This document shows positions 10,631 to 22,900 of a stretch of DNA of 64,000 nucleotides, one piece after another. The stretch comes from Rhodamnia argentea. Its lineage: Eukaryota; Streptophyta; Magnoliopsida; Myrtales; Myrtaceae. The stretch covers positions 28,389,294 through 28,453,293 of the forward strand of contig NC_063155.1 of the NCBI RefSeq assembly GCF_020921035.1. The letters run 5' to 3'. The position numbers and the translations under genes were made by a program. Each line of letters opens with the position of its first letter. Within the stretch, counting starts at the first letter, position 1. The notes beneath the pieces were generated by a model. It ran no database searches. It worked only from the letters and a program-made list of their open reading frames with translations, and had not been told where the DNA came from.

Positions 10631-13600
10631 ATGGAGAAAAGCCAAGAACTTGCGCTGACCCAGATGAGGAAATCAGTTCAGAAGCTGGGTTCTTCGACGG
10701 AGGTAATGAAACGTTTGCTTTCTTCGTAAGCAATGGATTTTCATAATGGTTCTTGTTTGATTGGTTTTCGAGCTTTTTCATTTGTTTACCGTTGGCCATG
10801 CAGAAAATTGGCGAACCAACGCTCATGCGGTTCTTGATAGCTAGATCGATGGACGCCGATAAGGCAGCGAAGATGTTTGTGAAATGGCAGGAGTGGAGGG
10901 CGACATGGGTCCCGAATGGGTTCGTTCCAGAGTCGGAAATAGGCGAGGAATTGGCAGCTAGGAAGATTTTTTTGCAGGGCTTGTCGAGAAGTGGTCAACC
11001 ACTGATGGTCGCCATGGCCAGCAAGCATTTCCCTTCGAAAGATCAGCTCCAATTTAAGAGTAATAAGCTCTTTTCACCTGTTCAAATTCCATCTTTCTTT
11101 TGACTTTCCCATTCATATAATTGTGCAGACCATTGATGAAGATATGCGTGTGACGAAATGCAAATACTAGGCGTTCTTCATGGGGTGATATGTCGATGAT
11201 ACTGCTGCTGAATCGTTGCATGCATTGTCAATTTGTAGATTGTCCCACTCGCATGAGATAAAGGTTTTCAAGCACATAGCGCAACTTGAGTCAGAATGAC
11301 TTGGCCTTTATGTTTTGGGTCCCAGCTTTATTTGTTTGTTGGCTTTTGACAATAGCCGGAGGTGGTTCCATGTCTTCTCGCTTTTTATCCTGTCCCTTTG
11401 AATATACTGCCAAAAGGAAATAATTGACTTCATTTTATCAATCATCCTCCAAACTATTGCTTTCTCAAAAATGGTGATTGTCGATTCTGAAGCTCTGGAG
11501 TCTGGTATTAATTACTCGTATTCTGTATTAATTAGTTACCTGATCATAACGAATGAAGTGATCTCCCTCTTGGGCCGCGGACGCATCCCTAGGATCAATG
11601 TTTTGCAATTTGGTGTATGGTCATACCTTTCTAGGCCCTTTGGCTTAGACCGAACGTGCGATGTGGTTTATAATCAGATGCTTTCTCTTCAATTTTTTGC
11701 TTGAGTTAAAGATATTAAATTTGCTACATAGATTAGGGAAAGCTTAATTAACTTAACTTGCTGTCTCCTTTGGTAAACTCCTAAGTATAAACATAACCAT
11801 GGAGTGATATTGGAGGTCCAGATGCCTAAATTTGGTTATGGGTTTCAGCATCTTCCATAAATGGAGAATTATTAATTGCATGGATGTTTGTAAGATCTAC
11901 ACGTGATTGATGGCCAATAGAAAAAGTTCACCATATGTGATCAGTTTCTTGTGACCGAGCGTCCTCATCCATGTGTGTACGTATTCTTTATTAATGCCAC
12001 CTTTGCCTTTGGCAGTGCTCAATGTCTTAGCTTTTGCAAATTTGGTACCATCAGTATTTCTTAGCTTCCTCTGTCATGTGGTGAATGTAGAGATTCAAAA
12101 TATAAACTCCGTGTTGCTTGATTCAGTTTGTTATCTGTCGAATCTTGTGTCTTAATTCTTATCTTGTTTGCTTATTCCACTTATAGATAGCCAACAGGGC
12201 GATGGTAATAAACTTAACCGGGCCAAGAATGGTTTTCATCATAACATGGAGTATATTGCATACCTCACATCACATCTTTAACACTTGTTAGTTGCATTTA
12301 TAAGTAGATTGTTCCTATATATCTGAGTTCTGTTATCATCAGCGCAGGAATCAAATTAGAAAGTCAGAACAAACTGGTTTTTCGTTTTCCCTTTTGTTTC
12401 ATGACAATGGTTGGACCGAAGAATTGATTAACTCTGCTTCCCTATTGATGCAGAATTTGTAATTTATCTACTTGACAAATCCATTGCAAGGTGCGTACCA
12501 TACTCATTGCGCTCTATAAGACATGCATGTTTGACTAGTCTGTGTTTGTTTTTGAATTTTGGTATTGCGGGGCTTCATTCATTGGTAGCTAAATTGTGAT
12601 TGTTAGTCTTGACCACAAAAGTCGTTTGTCAATGAATTTGCAATTTGAGAGAGAGGGAGGGATAGGGATGCTCGGGATAGATATTCAGGATGGTTTTATT
12701 CTATTTGAGAAAAAGGAAAAGTGATCATGGGTTGAGTAGCAGCCAAAATGAGATATGTGGGTGTCATTAGACAAGTACATATGGCCTCGTGCTCGGCAGA
12801 CATTCGTAGGTGACACACACAGAAAATAGTCACGAAAGAACTGAATATTACACCTGAACACCTGAAACTGGTTTTCACCTTCTTAACTTTTCCATCTCTC
12901 TTTTAGCATTGGACAATTAAAAGGATTTTTTCACCATAGTATCTTTCCCATGTCCATTAAAGGTTGCTAAAATTTTGTGGATCACCTTTTAATAACTTAA
13001 ATCAGCAAATAGATAAAATTTCTGATTGTAGATCCTTGCTTATTTTTTGCCAGTAGATATCTCTATATTTGATGCTTTATGTTTCTGTCCTTCATTTCTC
13101 GACTCTCTTAAATGTTCCTTGTCCAAATTGGAGAATTTCTGGACATCGGCAACCCTGTTCCCCCACTAAAACTAGGAATCTACCTAAAGCTGATGTTAAT
13201 CTCCGCTTACAAAGAGAGTTATGCTTTCATCTATGCTGAATTTGCAAATCATGTCTTTTGACAAGTACACGTGATTATTGAGGTCCTGTTTTGTGAGTTA
13301 ATCAACTCCATTAAAGTGTATGCATTCCATTTTCAGTTCTTTCAAAGGGCGGGAAATAGGGAATGAAAAGGTGATTGTCATTCTTGATCTGCAAAACTTA
13401 AGTTATAAGAATGTCGATGTACGTGGCTTCATCACTGGATTTCAGTGTTTACAGGTACTTATCTCATTAAGAGTTCTGTTTCTTATTTATCTCATGTATC
13501 TGTCTGCTAGTCCTTCAGACTAGAACTGTCTGCTCATAGATGAGAATACGGACAGAATATTTTTGTGTTCTTATAAGATGATTTAGTTGGAGAAAGGATC

Positions 13601-14859
13601 CAAATGAATTATATTGTGCAAATATCTGATCTCCGCTTCAGTTGTAGCAATCTACAAACTAAGAGCAAAATAAATAAAAGAAGAAAAGAGCAACTGAAAC
13701 AAAGGGAAAACAAACTCTGTTTAATAATTCTCTTTCGGTGATACCTTTGAAAACTTTTAGGATTACTTAATGGTACATTGTGCGAAAGGTTCCCTTAGAT
13801 TTGCATTTACAATTGTTGAAAAATGTCCTGAGACTGAGACCAATTGTCAGGAAGAACACCTTTTACCCCCTCATTTCCCAGACACTGATTTTCCACTAGC
13901 AGCTTTTCTTGAGCTGTTTACTTGGGTATGTTGAAGCTTTTACAGTTACATGAGAAGAAAAATGACCGTTTCTTGCACCCGAAGTACAATCCTCGAAATG
14001 AATTCGTAAGCTAGTTATGGGTGACATGATTGACGTCGGCCAATACAACTTCACTGGCAATGAAAATTATCTATGTCATTCCTCTAAATCACAAGCTTCT
14101 TATCATGCAGGATTACTATCCTGAGCGCCTTGCCAAGCTCTTCATTCTGAATATGCCACGGTTCTTTGTCAGTGTTTGGAGAATGATTTCTCGCTTCCTT
14201 GAGAAGGCAACACTGGAAAAGGTGCACTTATTTTGCTCTGCACATAATTATTCAGAACATTTAATGCACAATTTCTCTCGTTTTGCATAGTATTCATATT
14301 TTGGCCTAATATGATATTCAACACCTTGTTTTCTTGATAGGAAGGTAGTATCGCTATAGGGCACCAAGGAAGTGCAAGCACATGTACAAAAAGAGCTTAA
14401 GCAATGAAAAAAGAGCTCAATCACAAGATGAAACATCTACAATGTCAATCAAAGAATTTGCATCAACGAGTAATTTTCCATTATGCGAAAATGTAGGACT
14501 TCAAAAACTGATCCTTAAATAATGACAAAAACTGAGGATGCCTCTCCTTCATAGGATCTCTTGTCTTGATCTCTCCATATCTTCCAAAAACAAAAGAAGG
14601 AATATGAGTTTGAGATGCACCTGATGATAACAGGTTGTAAACAATAACCACTTCATGACTCTTGCTTGTCAAGCATTCTTTCTCCTAATCTTGACCCTTC
14701 ATCCTGAAATAAACACTGCAGATCGTGATTGTGAGCAACGAAGATGAACGAGAAGACCTCGTCAAGGAAATCGGCTGCGAAGTCTTGCCCGAAGAGCACG
14801 GTGGGAAAGCAAAGCTTGTGCCCATCCAGGATGTTGTTTTGCCCCCTTTGGATAATTGA
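10631..14859 (+). CDS. SEC14-like / CRAL-TRIO domain protein (At1g01630 type)
   Basis: Six coding exons: 10631-10702, 10804-11059, 12454-12490, 13337-13454, 14111-14221 and 14722-14859. All have GT-AG introns and the frame is kept, giving 243 residues. The start MEKSQELALTQMRKSV is family-typical, and so is the end, PEEHGGKAKLVPIQDVVLPP. Residues 25-60 form the small N-terminal helical part (EPTLMRFLIARSMDADKAAK). The lipid-binding fold follows, with the motifs KFVIYLLDKSIA, VIVILDLQNLSYKNVD and YYPERLAKLFILNMPRFF. SEC14 proteins bind or exchange phosphatidylinositol and other hydrophobic ligands at membranes; the ligand of this single-domain group is unknown. Length is close to the Arabidopsis relative (about 255 residues). 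Exon 3 is only 37 bp, a trap for gene finders. Confidence 0.93.
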
Positions 14860-15449
14860 TTTCAGTGACTGGACAAAACAGCTTCATTTTTTGGTTAAAA
14901 AAGGGGAGGAAAAGAAAAACAAAACGAAAAGAGCAGCTGCGATCTCGGCGTCAGCTTCCTCGTATGTACTTTTCAATGTATGTATATCTTCTTCGACAAA
15001 CTGTTATGTACGTAACGACTCATGTATTAACTTGCCGGGCAACTTTATATGCGTATGTTTCAAGGATCAGCAATTTTAGCAATGAAGAAAGTTAGGATGG
15101 AAGAAGAGGTCAAGTGAAAAAGGAGGTGCGGAGGAGTAAAAGGGTGCATTTCGGAACCAATGCCATCTTCGTCAAGCACCTTGTCGAGAAGGGGAGTTGC
15201 TGGGTTGGGTCCCGTTCGGATCATGTCACAAAAAAAAAAAAAACCAAACAAACAAACGAATCATTTGTCTTGTTCAACAAGGAATGGTTCATGGTGTAAA
15301 TCTCACTATCCTCCACGTTGTAATTTATTTTGTCAAATTGGGGATGGGCATGGATAATCCGAGGGACCCGAATCTGCCTCTTCTATACTTTAACCTTTAG
15401 AGACTATCTCTTTACACCCTATCCATTTGCATGACTGAGTTTGGCTTGG

Positions 15450-15870
15450 ACCGGAAAAATTACCAAAAAAGCTCTAACCGTATTGCAATTGTGCCATCAG
15501 TCCTAAACCTTTTTGTCTATCAATTGAGTCATAAATATTTGCCATTGTGTCCATTCAGCCTATCAGGCCAATTTTGACCGGTCTGTCTTGATGTGGGGCA
15601 ATAAATATTATTTCGAATTTTTTTCATTTTCTTCTTCTTGAGAATGAAAAGAAAAGAAAAATAAATAAATAATATTATTAAAAATTGCCACATCGGTACC
15701 GACCCGCCAAAGTTGGCCGGCTAAATTGAATTAACATAAATACAAAAGGCTTATGATTTTTTTGATCGAAAAAAAAGGTTTAGGATTCGATTGATAAAAA
15801 AAAAAGATTTAAAATTGAATTGACACAGTTACAATAAATTTATCACTTTTTTGATAATTTTTCCGGTTCG
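15450..15870. mobile_element. TIR element, family D (MITE)
   Basis: The ends are long inverted repeats. CCGGAAAAATTACCAAAAAA on the left pairs with the reverse complement of the right end (CCGGAAAAATTATCAAAAAA), one mismatch in 20. The arms continue with TATTGCAATTGTGCCATCAG and its counterpart, and the middle has GGCCAATTTTGACCGG / GTTGGCCGGCTAAATTG. Related elements are at 39175-39865, 50935-51415 and 54765-55190. There is no transposase. The superfamily is not proven here because no clear target duplication was found. Confidence 0.65.
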
Positions 15871-16188
15871 GATACGGTCTTTTTTCTTCTAACCGATGAT
15901 TTGGCGTGCGAGAATGCCGCTTCCTGGTTCGATTCCATTAGGTACATCTTGTTCGCAAGGCGTAAATGGGTGGTTAATTGTTGAGCTCAACTCTGTTGTG
16001 TTAAGACACTAGGCCCTCGGTTGATCATTTCGATCCTTGTCAACTGATGAAAATTCCTACATCTTGTATTGGATTGGAGGGGTGGCGGATAAGTTATGTA
16101 GATCCCCTCTATTATGGACTGGTGTTATTTCTCGAAGTTATTACGAAAAGAAGCAAAAGTACAGTTAAAACGAAGTGAGTGAAACGAA

Positions 16189-16192
<4 letters not shown>

Positions 16193-16221
<29 letters not shown>
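16193..16221. repeat. (TA)n microsatellite
   Basis: An uninterrupted run of about 14 TA units in intergenic DNA. Confidence 0.9.
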
Positions 16222-16223
<2 letters not shown>

Positions 16224-17424
16224 GTTTATGTACATGAATATGTTTAATTCATGTATCTCTTGAGTACGTGAACTTTCAAATTCAATACATTAATTTGAAC
16301 TATTCTCCTTTCAAAAAAGAGGTTTGAACAAGATTCGAAGAAGAAATACATCTCTCATCTTTTCATTTCGATTTTTTTTTTCCTACCAAGTTTGCCGGTT
16401 TTAATAAGTGTTTGACATATTCCTATTTGTATAGACGGGGTTCGAGGTGTTGTATCTTGAGAGTTATAATTCGCGAAACTACTCAGAACCATCGAAGGAA
16501 CCAACCGCCTTGAGAAGATTCGATCAACCGCATCTCACCTCCTATGTAATTTTATCACAATTTTTACGGCAATTGTGCGAATTGCAAATTTTGATTCGTA
16601 ACAGTATCCACTTTGCTCATTGGCTTGATAAAGTTGTTATCGCTTCCTTAGTGTGATTATTTTTCTATCTACAAACAAACCGTATTACGTATCTTCCTCC
16701 CGGTACGTTACCTTAATTTTCGACGTTAATTATTATTATACCAAGGGGGAAGAATGCTAAGGGAAAGGACATCCGCTTTCTTTTTCACTGGAGGAAGGTA
16801 GCTGCCTTGTTCGGTTAATCCTCGTTGCCATGGTGCGTTGTGGACCCCATATCAAGTCCTTCCTCGACCGGCTAGGTGGTCGTTTGATTTCTCCCACGAG
16901 AGAATAAAAATCAAAGCGTACCCAATTTTTTTTTTTTTGGGTCAAAAAAAGATAAAAGAGTCTGTCCAAATTATGTGGGTCCCACCCTAATCATTCCCCT
17001 CTTCCTTTTTTTTTTTATTTAGCTTCCCCACCAGGAAGAAGGTAAAGGGCTTGCGTTTCCAGCCAATTTATTTATTTATTTATTTTTCCCCATTGCTCTG
17101 ATCACACGCACCTATGAGAATGCTCCATCTTTTAGAGATTTTGACCAGATGAGGAGAGCCCCGCCAATGGCAATCCTCGGATGGGCTGGATTGGACTTTG
17201 ATAAGGGCAGAACTTTGTCTTTAAATGAAAAATAAAAGAGTGATTTGATAAGCCTTCGACTCATATTAACGAACAAATATTTTTCTTTTTTATTAATTGA
17301 AAATATTCACATATTTTAACGTCCCAGAGTTCGGACGAATAGTTTTAAGGACATACTGAGGGCCCCTTCGATTCACACTGTCTTCCTTCACTAATAGCCA
17401 AATAAACATTGAGATCTATTGTAA

Positions 17425-17614
17425 CCACTCACCTGGGTGGCACCTTTGGTTCGCGCATTCTTTCTCTCGCAAAAGGTCGAGTGTTCGAATCCCAGGGGCG
17501 TCGCAGGATGACTTACTCGGTGACACGTGTGTGGTGGGTAGCACGTATTGCCCCCGGGGTTTACCCCCCAGTTGCCGGCCGTGCGGGGGTTCCCTGGGTC
17601 ATCAAAAAGAAAAA
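17425..17614 (+). mobile_element. tRNA-derived SINE with long target-site duplication
   Basis: The unit of about 190 bp is flanked by ACATTGAGATCTATTGTAA (17406-17424) and ACATTGACATCTATTGTAA (17617-17635), a 19-bp duplication with one mismatch that extends two As further left. Inside is an A-box-like TGGCACCTTTGG (17438-17449) and a B-box GTTCGAATCCC (17483-17493), the two internal promoter boxes of RNA polymerase III genes. Next comes a GC-rich body with CCCCCGGGGTTTACCCCCC, as in Au-like plant SINEs, and an A-rich tail. The well-kept duplication points to a fairly young insertion. It sits about 330 bp upstream of the TATA box of the next promoter. Confidence 0.88.
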
Positions 17615-17774
17615 AAACATTGACATCTATTGTAAGTAATCTTGAGATGTCAAAGATGTCAACAGAAAATGTTTTTCCTTGGCGCATGCTACAGGTGCAC
17701 AGAAGTGGACACAGGAGGGCCGGAAACTCCTGCGACGGGCTGAATCACAGCCCAATGGGAAGAGAGAGGGAGAG

Positions 17775-17942
17775 ACTTCTGAAGGTGGGATCTTAACAGG
17801 AAGAAAGAGGGCAGAAACTTCTGAAGGTGGGATTTTTATCAGGGGAGAAAGAGAGAAACTTCTGAAGGTGGGATGGTTGACTTGAGTTGACTGTACCAGC
17901 CTCTCTTCTGCTTTCACTGCTCTTTTTTCCAAGCTATAAATA
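17775..17942 (+). promoter_or_regulatory. RDR1: Probable RDR1 promoter: three 17-bp repeats, two W-boxes, TATA box
   Basis: ACTTCTGAAGGTGGGAT occurs exactly three times, at 17775, 17817 and 17858, so 42 and 41 bp apart. Copies two and three include GAAACTTC, which fits the two-unit heat-shock element pattern nGAAnnTTCn. Two TTGACT W-box cores, targets of WRKY factors, follow at 17877 and 17887, and then TATAAATA at 17935-17942. W-boxes fit the known salicylate and pathogen induction of RDR1 in other plants. Assignment to RDR1 depends on the spliced leader described next and is inference; no other plus-strand gene is visible before RDR1. Confidence 0.6.
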
Positions 17943-17964
17943 GGTCTCGCGCTTCTCTCAGTTT

Positions 17965-19975
17965 GATGCACCGCTCCCCCTATCTACAGCATTTCAGCAT
18001 TTTTGGCGCATCTCTGTCAAATTCTCCGACCTGGTGAGTCCCCCAATCTCTCCTTCCTCCCGCATCTTTGGATCATCTCTCTCTCTCTCTCTCTCTCTCC
18101 TCATTTGGGTCACATACTTTCTCAAAAAATGCACGAGTTCTGTAATGGTTAGCGATCCGATGTTTGGGAGATGCATCTTCTTGTTATGCTCAATCCGTCA
18201 TCGCCATCGCCATTGCCATCACCGTCGAGTCTCTTCTCTTGTATGCTCTTGTTTCTGTGTTCTTTTTATGGTCCGAAGTTCTGTCACAGGGGTATATATG
18301 TTGCTTGCTGAGGATGTCCTTATGATCCGTGATGGACAAATCGCTTAGTTTTGTTCCTTTCTGGGTTTTCCTTGCTTGTCAATTTTTCCATGTAAATGGG
18401 GGGGCAAAAAAAAAAAAAAAATGAAACTTTGGAATTCACAAGTCGAGTCCTTCCTCTCTGTGAATGGCTCAGCCTTACTTTCTTTGCGGTCGTACATATT
18501 AGGTGGCATTGTACTGAGGGTAAATTTTTCACGATCTACTGCGAGGGAAAGTTGGTTTTGCCAAGGCCGGACTTGAGATGCCTTGGGCTTTTAGCTTTCT
18601 TGCCATGCAAGTCGTAAAGGGTTTGTAATAGATCATAATTTAACGAACACAATTTGTATTTGGAAAGACTCTTTTAAATTAAATTTTTTGCATTTTCCCA
18701 AAGAGAATTCTCCAAAAGTCCAACTTATGTTGAAATTCGACAATCAACGGGAACTAAAAGGCGAAAAAAGAAAAAGAAAAACATTTTTTTTATCTCTTCC
18801 ATTTTTACCTGGCAGTTTTTTCCTCCCCCCGATCTTCGCCTCTCTCATTTTTTGCCCTTTGCTGACTCAACGTCCACCGGAGGACATGTCATGGCCACGT
18901 CAACATTAGCATAGTAAAGTTAATATAACAAAAAAAAAAAAGTTAATATAGACGGAGGCGCTTGAGATGACGCGGCTGTGACAGATCTGAGCGACCACCG
19001 GTGGCGCTGCTCAACGTTCTCCTTTTATATGCCAACTCCGGCGTTGACGGTGGTCAAACTCACATTACGGCACTGAAGAAGTCTGACATCTCTCTCTCTC
19101 TCTCTCTCTCTCTCCTCCTTCTGTCGTGGCAAAAGCCACGACGGAGCCTCCGGTGATGGAGCGCTTCAGGCCACGCCGGCCGTTCCCGGGCCATCGGCTG
19201 CCAATGCCGATTCCACGTAAGAACACGACCTCTATGATCGCGACGCTCGCTCTGGTAACTTATATTATGAGCTCTCAAGATTGTTCATCTCTGTAATCAT
19301 CATTTCTCGCCTTTTCGAGCGAAGTTTTCTTACTCCTACGATCGGTCGTAGATGTTTTAAAAGCCTCTTCCGGCTATCCTTCTTGCTAAGATGCTCTTAC
19401 GTTTCGTAATTCGGTCGAAGATGCGTGGCCGCCGTGGGCGTAATGGAGTCGTTCCGGGGAGGGAGAGATGGAGCTACATGCTTTGACTGTGCACTTCATT
19501 TGAAATAGACGGTGTTGGATCAAGAATCCATTTAGCACTTTTTTCGGACATGGGTCGATGGACTCGTTAGGAGGAAGCGGACCAACATGCTTGTGGTGTT
19601 GTACTTGGCTCGGCCGTCTCGAGGATATGAAGTTCTTATCCTGCCGAGCGCTTAATTTGGTCATGCATTCATATATAGGACTCGGAATGCGGTTGAGTTC
19701 CGGCATAGTTATGAGGTGGTTACTAGTTGATAAGTTGTGAATAGGCACTTTTGACCACGTCTAGCTTTTGTTCTTGAAAATGTGTCTAGATGAACCTGTA
19801 AATAGTTAAAGAGGTAAGACTTGAGATTGCGTAGTTTGACTCTTTAGTTTTGGTTATGTGGAACTCAATCTGTCATCATTATGAGTATTGCGTGGAGGCA
19901 ATATCCATATTATGTGTTCAAGTTAACTTCATTCTTCTTCTTCTTTTCAAATGCAGTTAGAATCTTTGAGATAGC
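17965..19975 (+). other. RDR1: Probable RDR1 5' leader: exon 1 to 18033, intron 18034-19956, leader end 19957-19975
   Basis: About 30 bp after the TATA box a pyrimidine-rich leader begins. It reaches a strong donor (CCTG|GTGAGT, GT at 18034). A good acceptor (CTTTTCAAATGCAG) ends at 19956, 19 bp before the RDR1 start codon. The presumed intron holds two CT microsatellites (about 18076-18099 and 19089-19114) and no long frame. A leader intron of this kind is plausible but needs RNA evidence. An alternative start inside 18900-19400 cannot be excluded. Confidence 0.5.
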
Positions 19976-22900
19976 ATGGGTAGGACCATTCAGTTGTACG
20001 GGTTCTACTGGCCCATCAGTGCAGAAGCAGTCAAGGATTTTCTGGAGCAATATCTTGGCAAAATGACTGTTTATGCAGTGGAAATTCTGAAACCAAGATC
20101 TGGAGAGCAAAGAACACGTGCACATGTTCAATTTACTGCTAAATGTGACGGTGAAGATATTATTTTTCTCGCTAATTGCAAAAATCTCTGGTATGGCAAT
20201 TCATATTTAAAGGCTTCGGAATGGGGTTCTGATATTGTTCCAAATCCCAAGGTCTTTGAGCACTGCCTGGATGATGTAACTTTGTATTTTGGATGTCAGA
20301 CTTCTGAGAATACGTTCACTGCCTTGTGGGAGAGCCCAAATGCCTCTGTAAAATTTGGATTTGGCATGAGAAAATTGTTTTTCCTCTTAACCTATGGTTC
20401 TGTGGACTACAAGCTTGAGCTCTCCTATGAGAATATTTGGCAGATTCAGCCGCACCAACCACGTGGTCAAACTCTGAAGTATCTAGTCATTCAGGTTTGA
20501 TGCTTCAACTTAATGCTTGATGGTTTAAGCCAAAACATCGAATTGCTTTGTTCTTGTTGGAAGTGGATATGTTGACGAATCATATGTGGTGGGAGGGCCT
20601 AGATAGGGCAGGTTGTAGTGAATCACGATATGCAAAAGACCTGCTGTTTTACTTCTATTGAGGATGATACTCTTTCTACGATGTTTGATATATGAACTTC
20701 CCCAATCCCCATATTATAGGTCAAGCAGCAATTTTCCCCTTTAATAGCACAACGGTTTTATATGCCTGTCAAGCTGGACACTACTAATTTTTTTTCCTTT
20801 TGATCTCTCTGTGGCCTTATTTTACCAGTTACTAGGTGCCCCTCGGATCTATGAAAAAGATTCCTGCACTCTCAAATATTTTATGGCAGCCCCTGATGAC
20901 CAATGGGTCAGGGAAGTTGATTTTACCCCATCTTTCTGTATTGGCCAAGCTTCCTCTTTGTGTTTGAAACTTCAGGGTCATCATCAGCTTCCTGATTTTG
21001 ATAAGTATCTTGTTTGCTGCAAAGAACAGAGTGGGCAGTTCACCCTGAAATGTACCCCTCCTTGTACTTATCATTCAGATCTTGTACCTGTTGTGCTTCC
21101 ACCTGCCGGAGTTGCCTTGCCATATGGAATCTTGTTCAAGGTCTGTTCCTTGGTTCAGCATGGGTATCTGCCGTGGCCGGTTCTGGATTCAAAATTTTTC
21201 CGGCTGATTGATCCGAGAAGAATGGACATGAATGTTGCTTGCATAGAACATGCTTTGGAAAAACTGGGTCGTCTAAAACAGTGCTGTTACCATCCTGTAA
21301 CTTGGCTTGAGGAGCAGTATCGGAGGTATCTGAGTACTGACCATAAACCTACAGCTGGCACTCTTTCTTTAGATGATGGGTTGGTGTATGTACGTAGGGT
21401 TCAAGTAACTCCTTCTAAGATGTATTTCTGTGGTCCAGAAGTGAATGTTTCCAATCGGGTGCTGCGTAACTATCTTGGAGATATTGATAATTTTCTCCGC
21501 GTTTCTTTTGTTGATGAGGAACTTGACAAAATTTATTCAACAAATTTGTCTCCACGCAACTCTGCAAATGATGAAAGGCGAAGCGGAATTTATAAGAGGA
21601 TAGTCTCAACATTGAGAGATGGAATTGTCATTGGTGATAAGAAGTTTGAGTTTCTTGCCTTTTCATCAAGTCAATTACGGGATAGTTCTGTTTGGATGTT
21701 TGCTTCCAGGGAAGGGCTTACTGCAGCAGATATAAGGGGGTGGATGGGGGATTTTCGTAAGATACGAAATGTGGCAAAATATGCTGCCAGACTAGGTCAA
21801 TCCTTTGGTTCATCAACAGAAACTCTCAACGTCAGGAAAGATGAAGTTGAAAGGATACCAGATGTGAAAACCAAAAGGCGTGGAGTTGACTATGTTTTCT
21901 CTGATGGTATTGGGAAAATATCTCACCAATTTGCTGTGGAAGTGGCTAGAAAATGTGGTCTTATGAGCTCGACCCCATCTGCATTTCAGATTCGGTATGG
22001 TGGGTTCAAAGGTGTTGTGGCAGTGGATCCGACTTCTTCAAAAAAATTATCATTAAGAAACAGCATGCTCAAATACGAATCAGATAATACGAAACTTGAT
22101 GTTTTGGCATGGAGCAGGTACCAGCCTTGCTTTCTTAATCGCCAGATTATTACTCTGTTGTCTACTCTTGGAGTCGAGGATCATATTTTTGAAAGGAAGC
22201 AAAGAGAGGCGCTAAGTCAACTGGATGCTATCTTGACGGATCCTCTGGCGGCACAGCGTGCACTGGTGCTTATGTCTCCAGGAGAGAGTACTAAGGTTCT
22301 TCTAGAAATGCTTATCTGTGGTTATAGGCCAGATGTGGAACCCTTTCTATCGATGATGCTTCGAACATTCTGTGCATCGAAGTTGCTTGACTTGCGTACC
22401 AAAGCAAGGATATTTGTGCAAAATGGAAGATCGATGATGGGATGTTTGGATGAAACAAGGACTTTGAAATATGGTCAGGTGTTTGTACAACTGTCTAGTG
22501 TTGGAAATTTGCAGATTGGAAGCAAAACCATGCTAAAGCCGAGCAGAAGTGAGTCACCCCTCGACACATTTGTCTTTCAGGGAGATTTGGTGGTTGCAAA
22601 AAACCCTTGCCTGCATCCTGGAGATGTCCGTGTCTTAGAGGCTGTTGATGTTCCCTCTCTGCACCATATGGTTGATTGCATTGTTTTTCCTCAGAAAGGA
22701 AAGAGGTAAGTTTTTTTCCTTTTACTGCTGGTACTCATTTTCTTCCATGTCAGTTCTTCTCATTCCCACCGAGTAGCATTCTAGGCAGTTAAGTCTGGAA
22801 TCATTTCTCTCTGTTTTTTTTTTTTTCCACTTTATTGTCTCAAACCTCCGGTCTCAGCCAACCCTTTTCCCAACAACCCCTCCCCCCACAAAAATAAAAT

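Larger units (their letters stand above)
14860..17424. other. Intergenic region downstream of SEC14
   Basis: It contains the presumed SEC14 3' untranslated region, one TIR element and a TA microsatellite (both listed separately). GC-poor sequence with poly-A/T tracts follows. No gene is recognised; frames near 15100-15400 and 16450-16970 are short and match nothing I know. Confidence 0.6.

Noticed and set aside
17483-17493. B-box suggesting a tRNA gene
   Set aside because: No cloverleaf can be formed; the A/B boxes belong to the SINE, which has its own target duplication.
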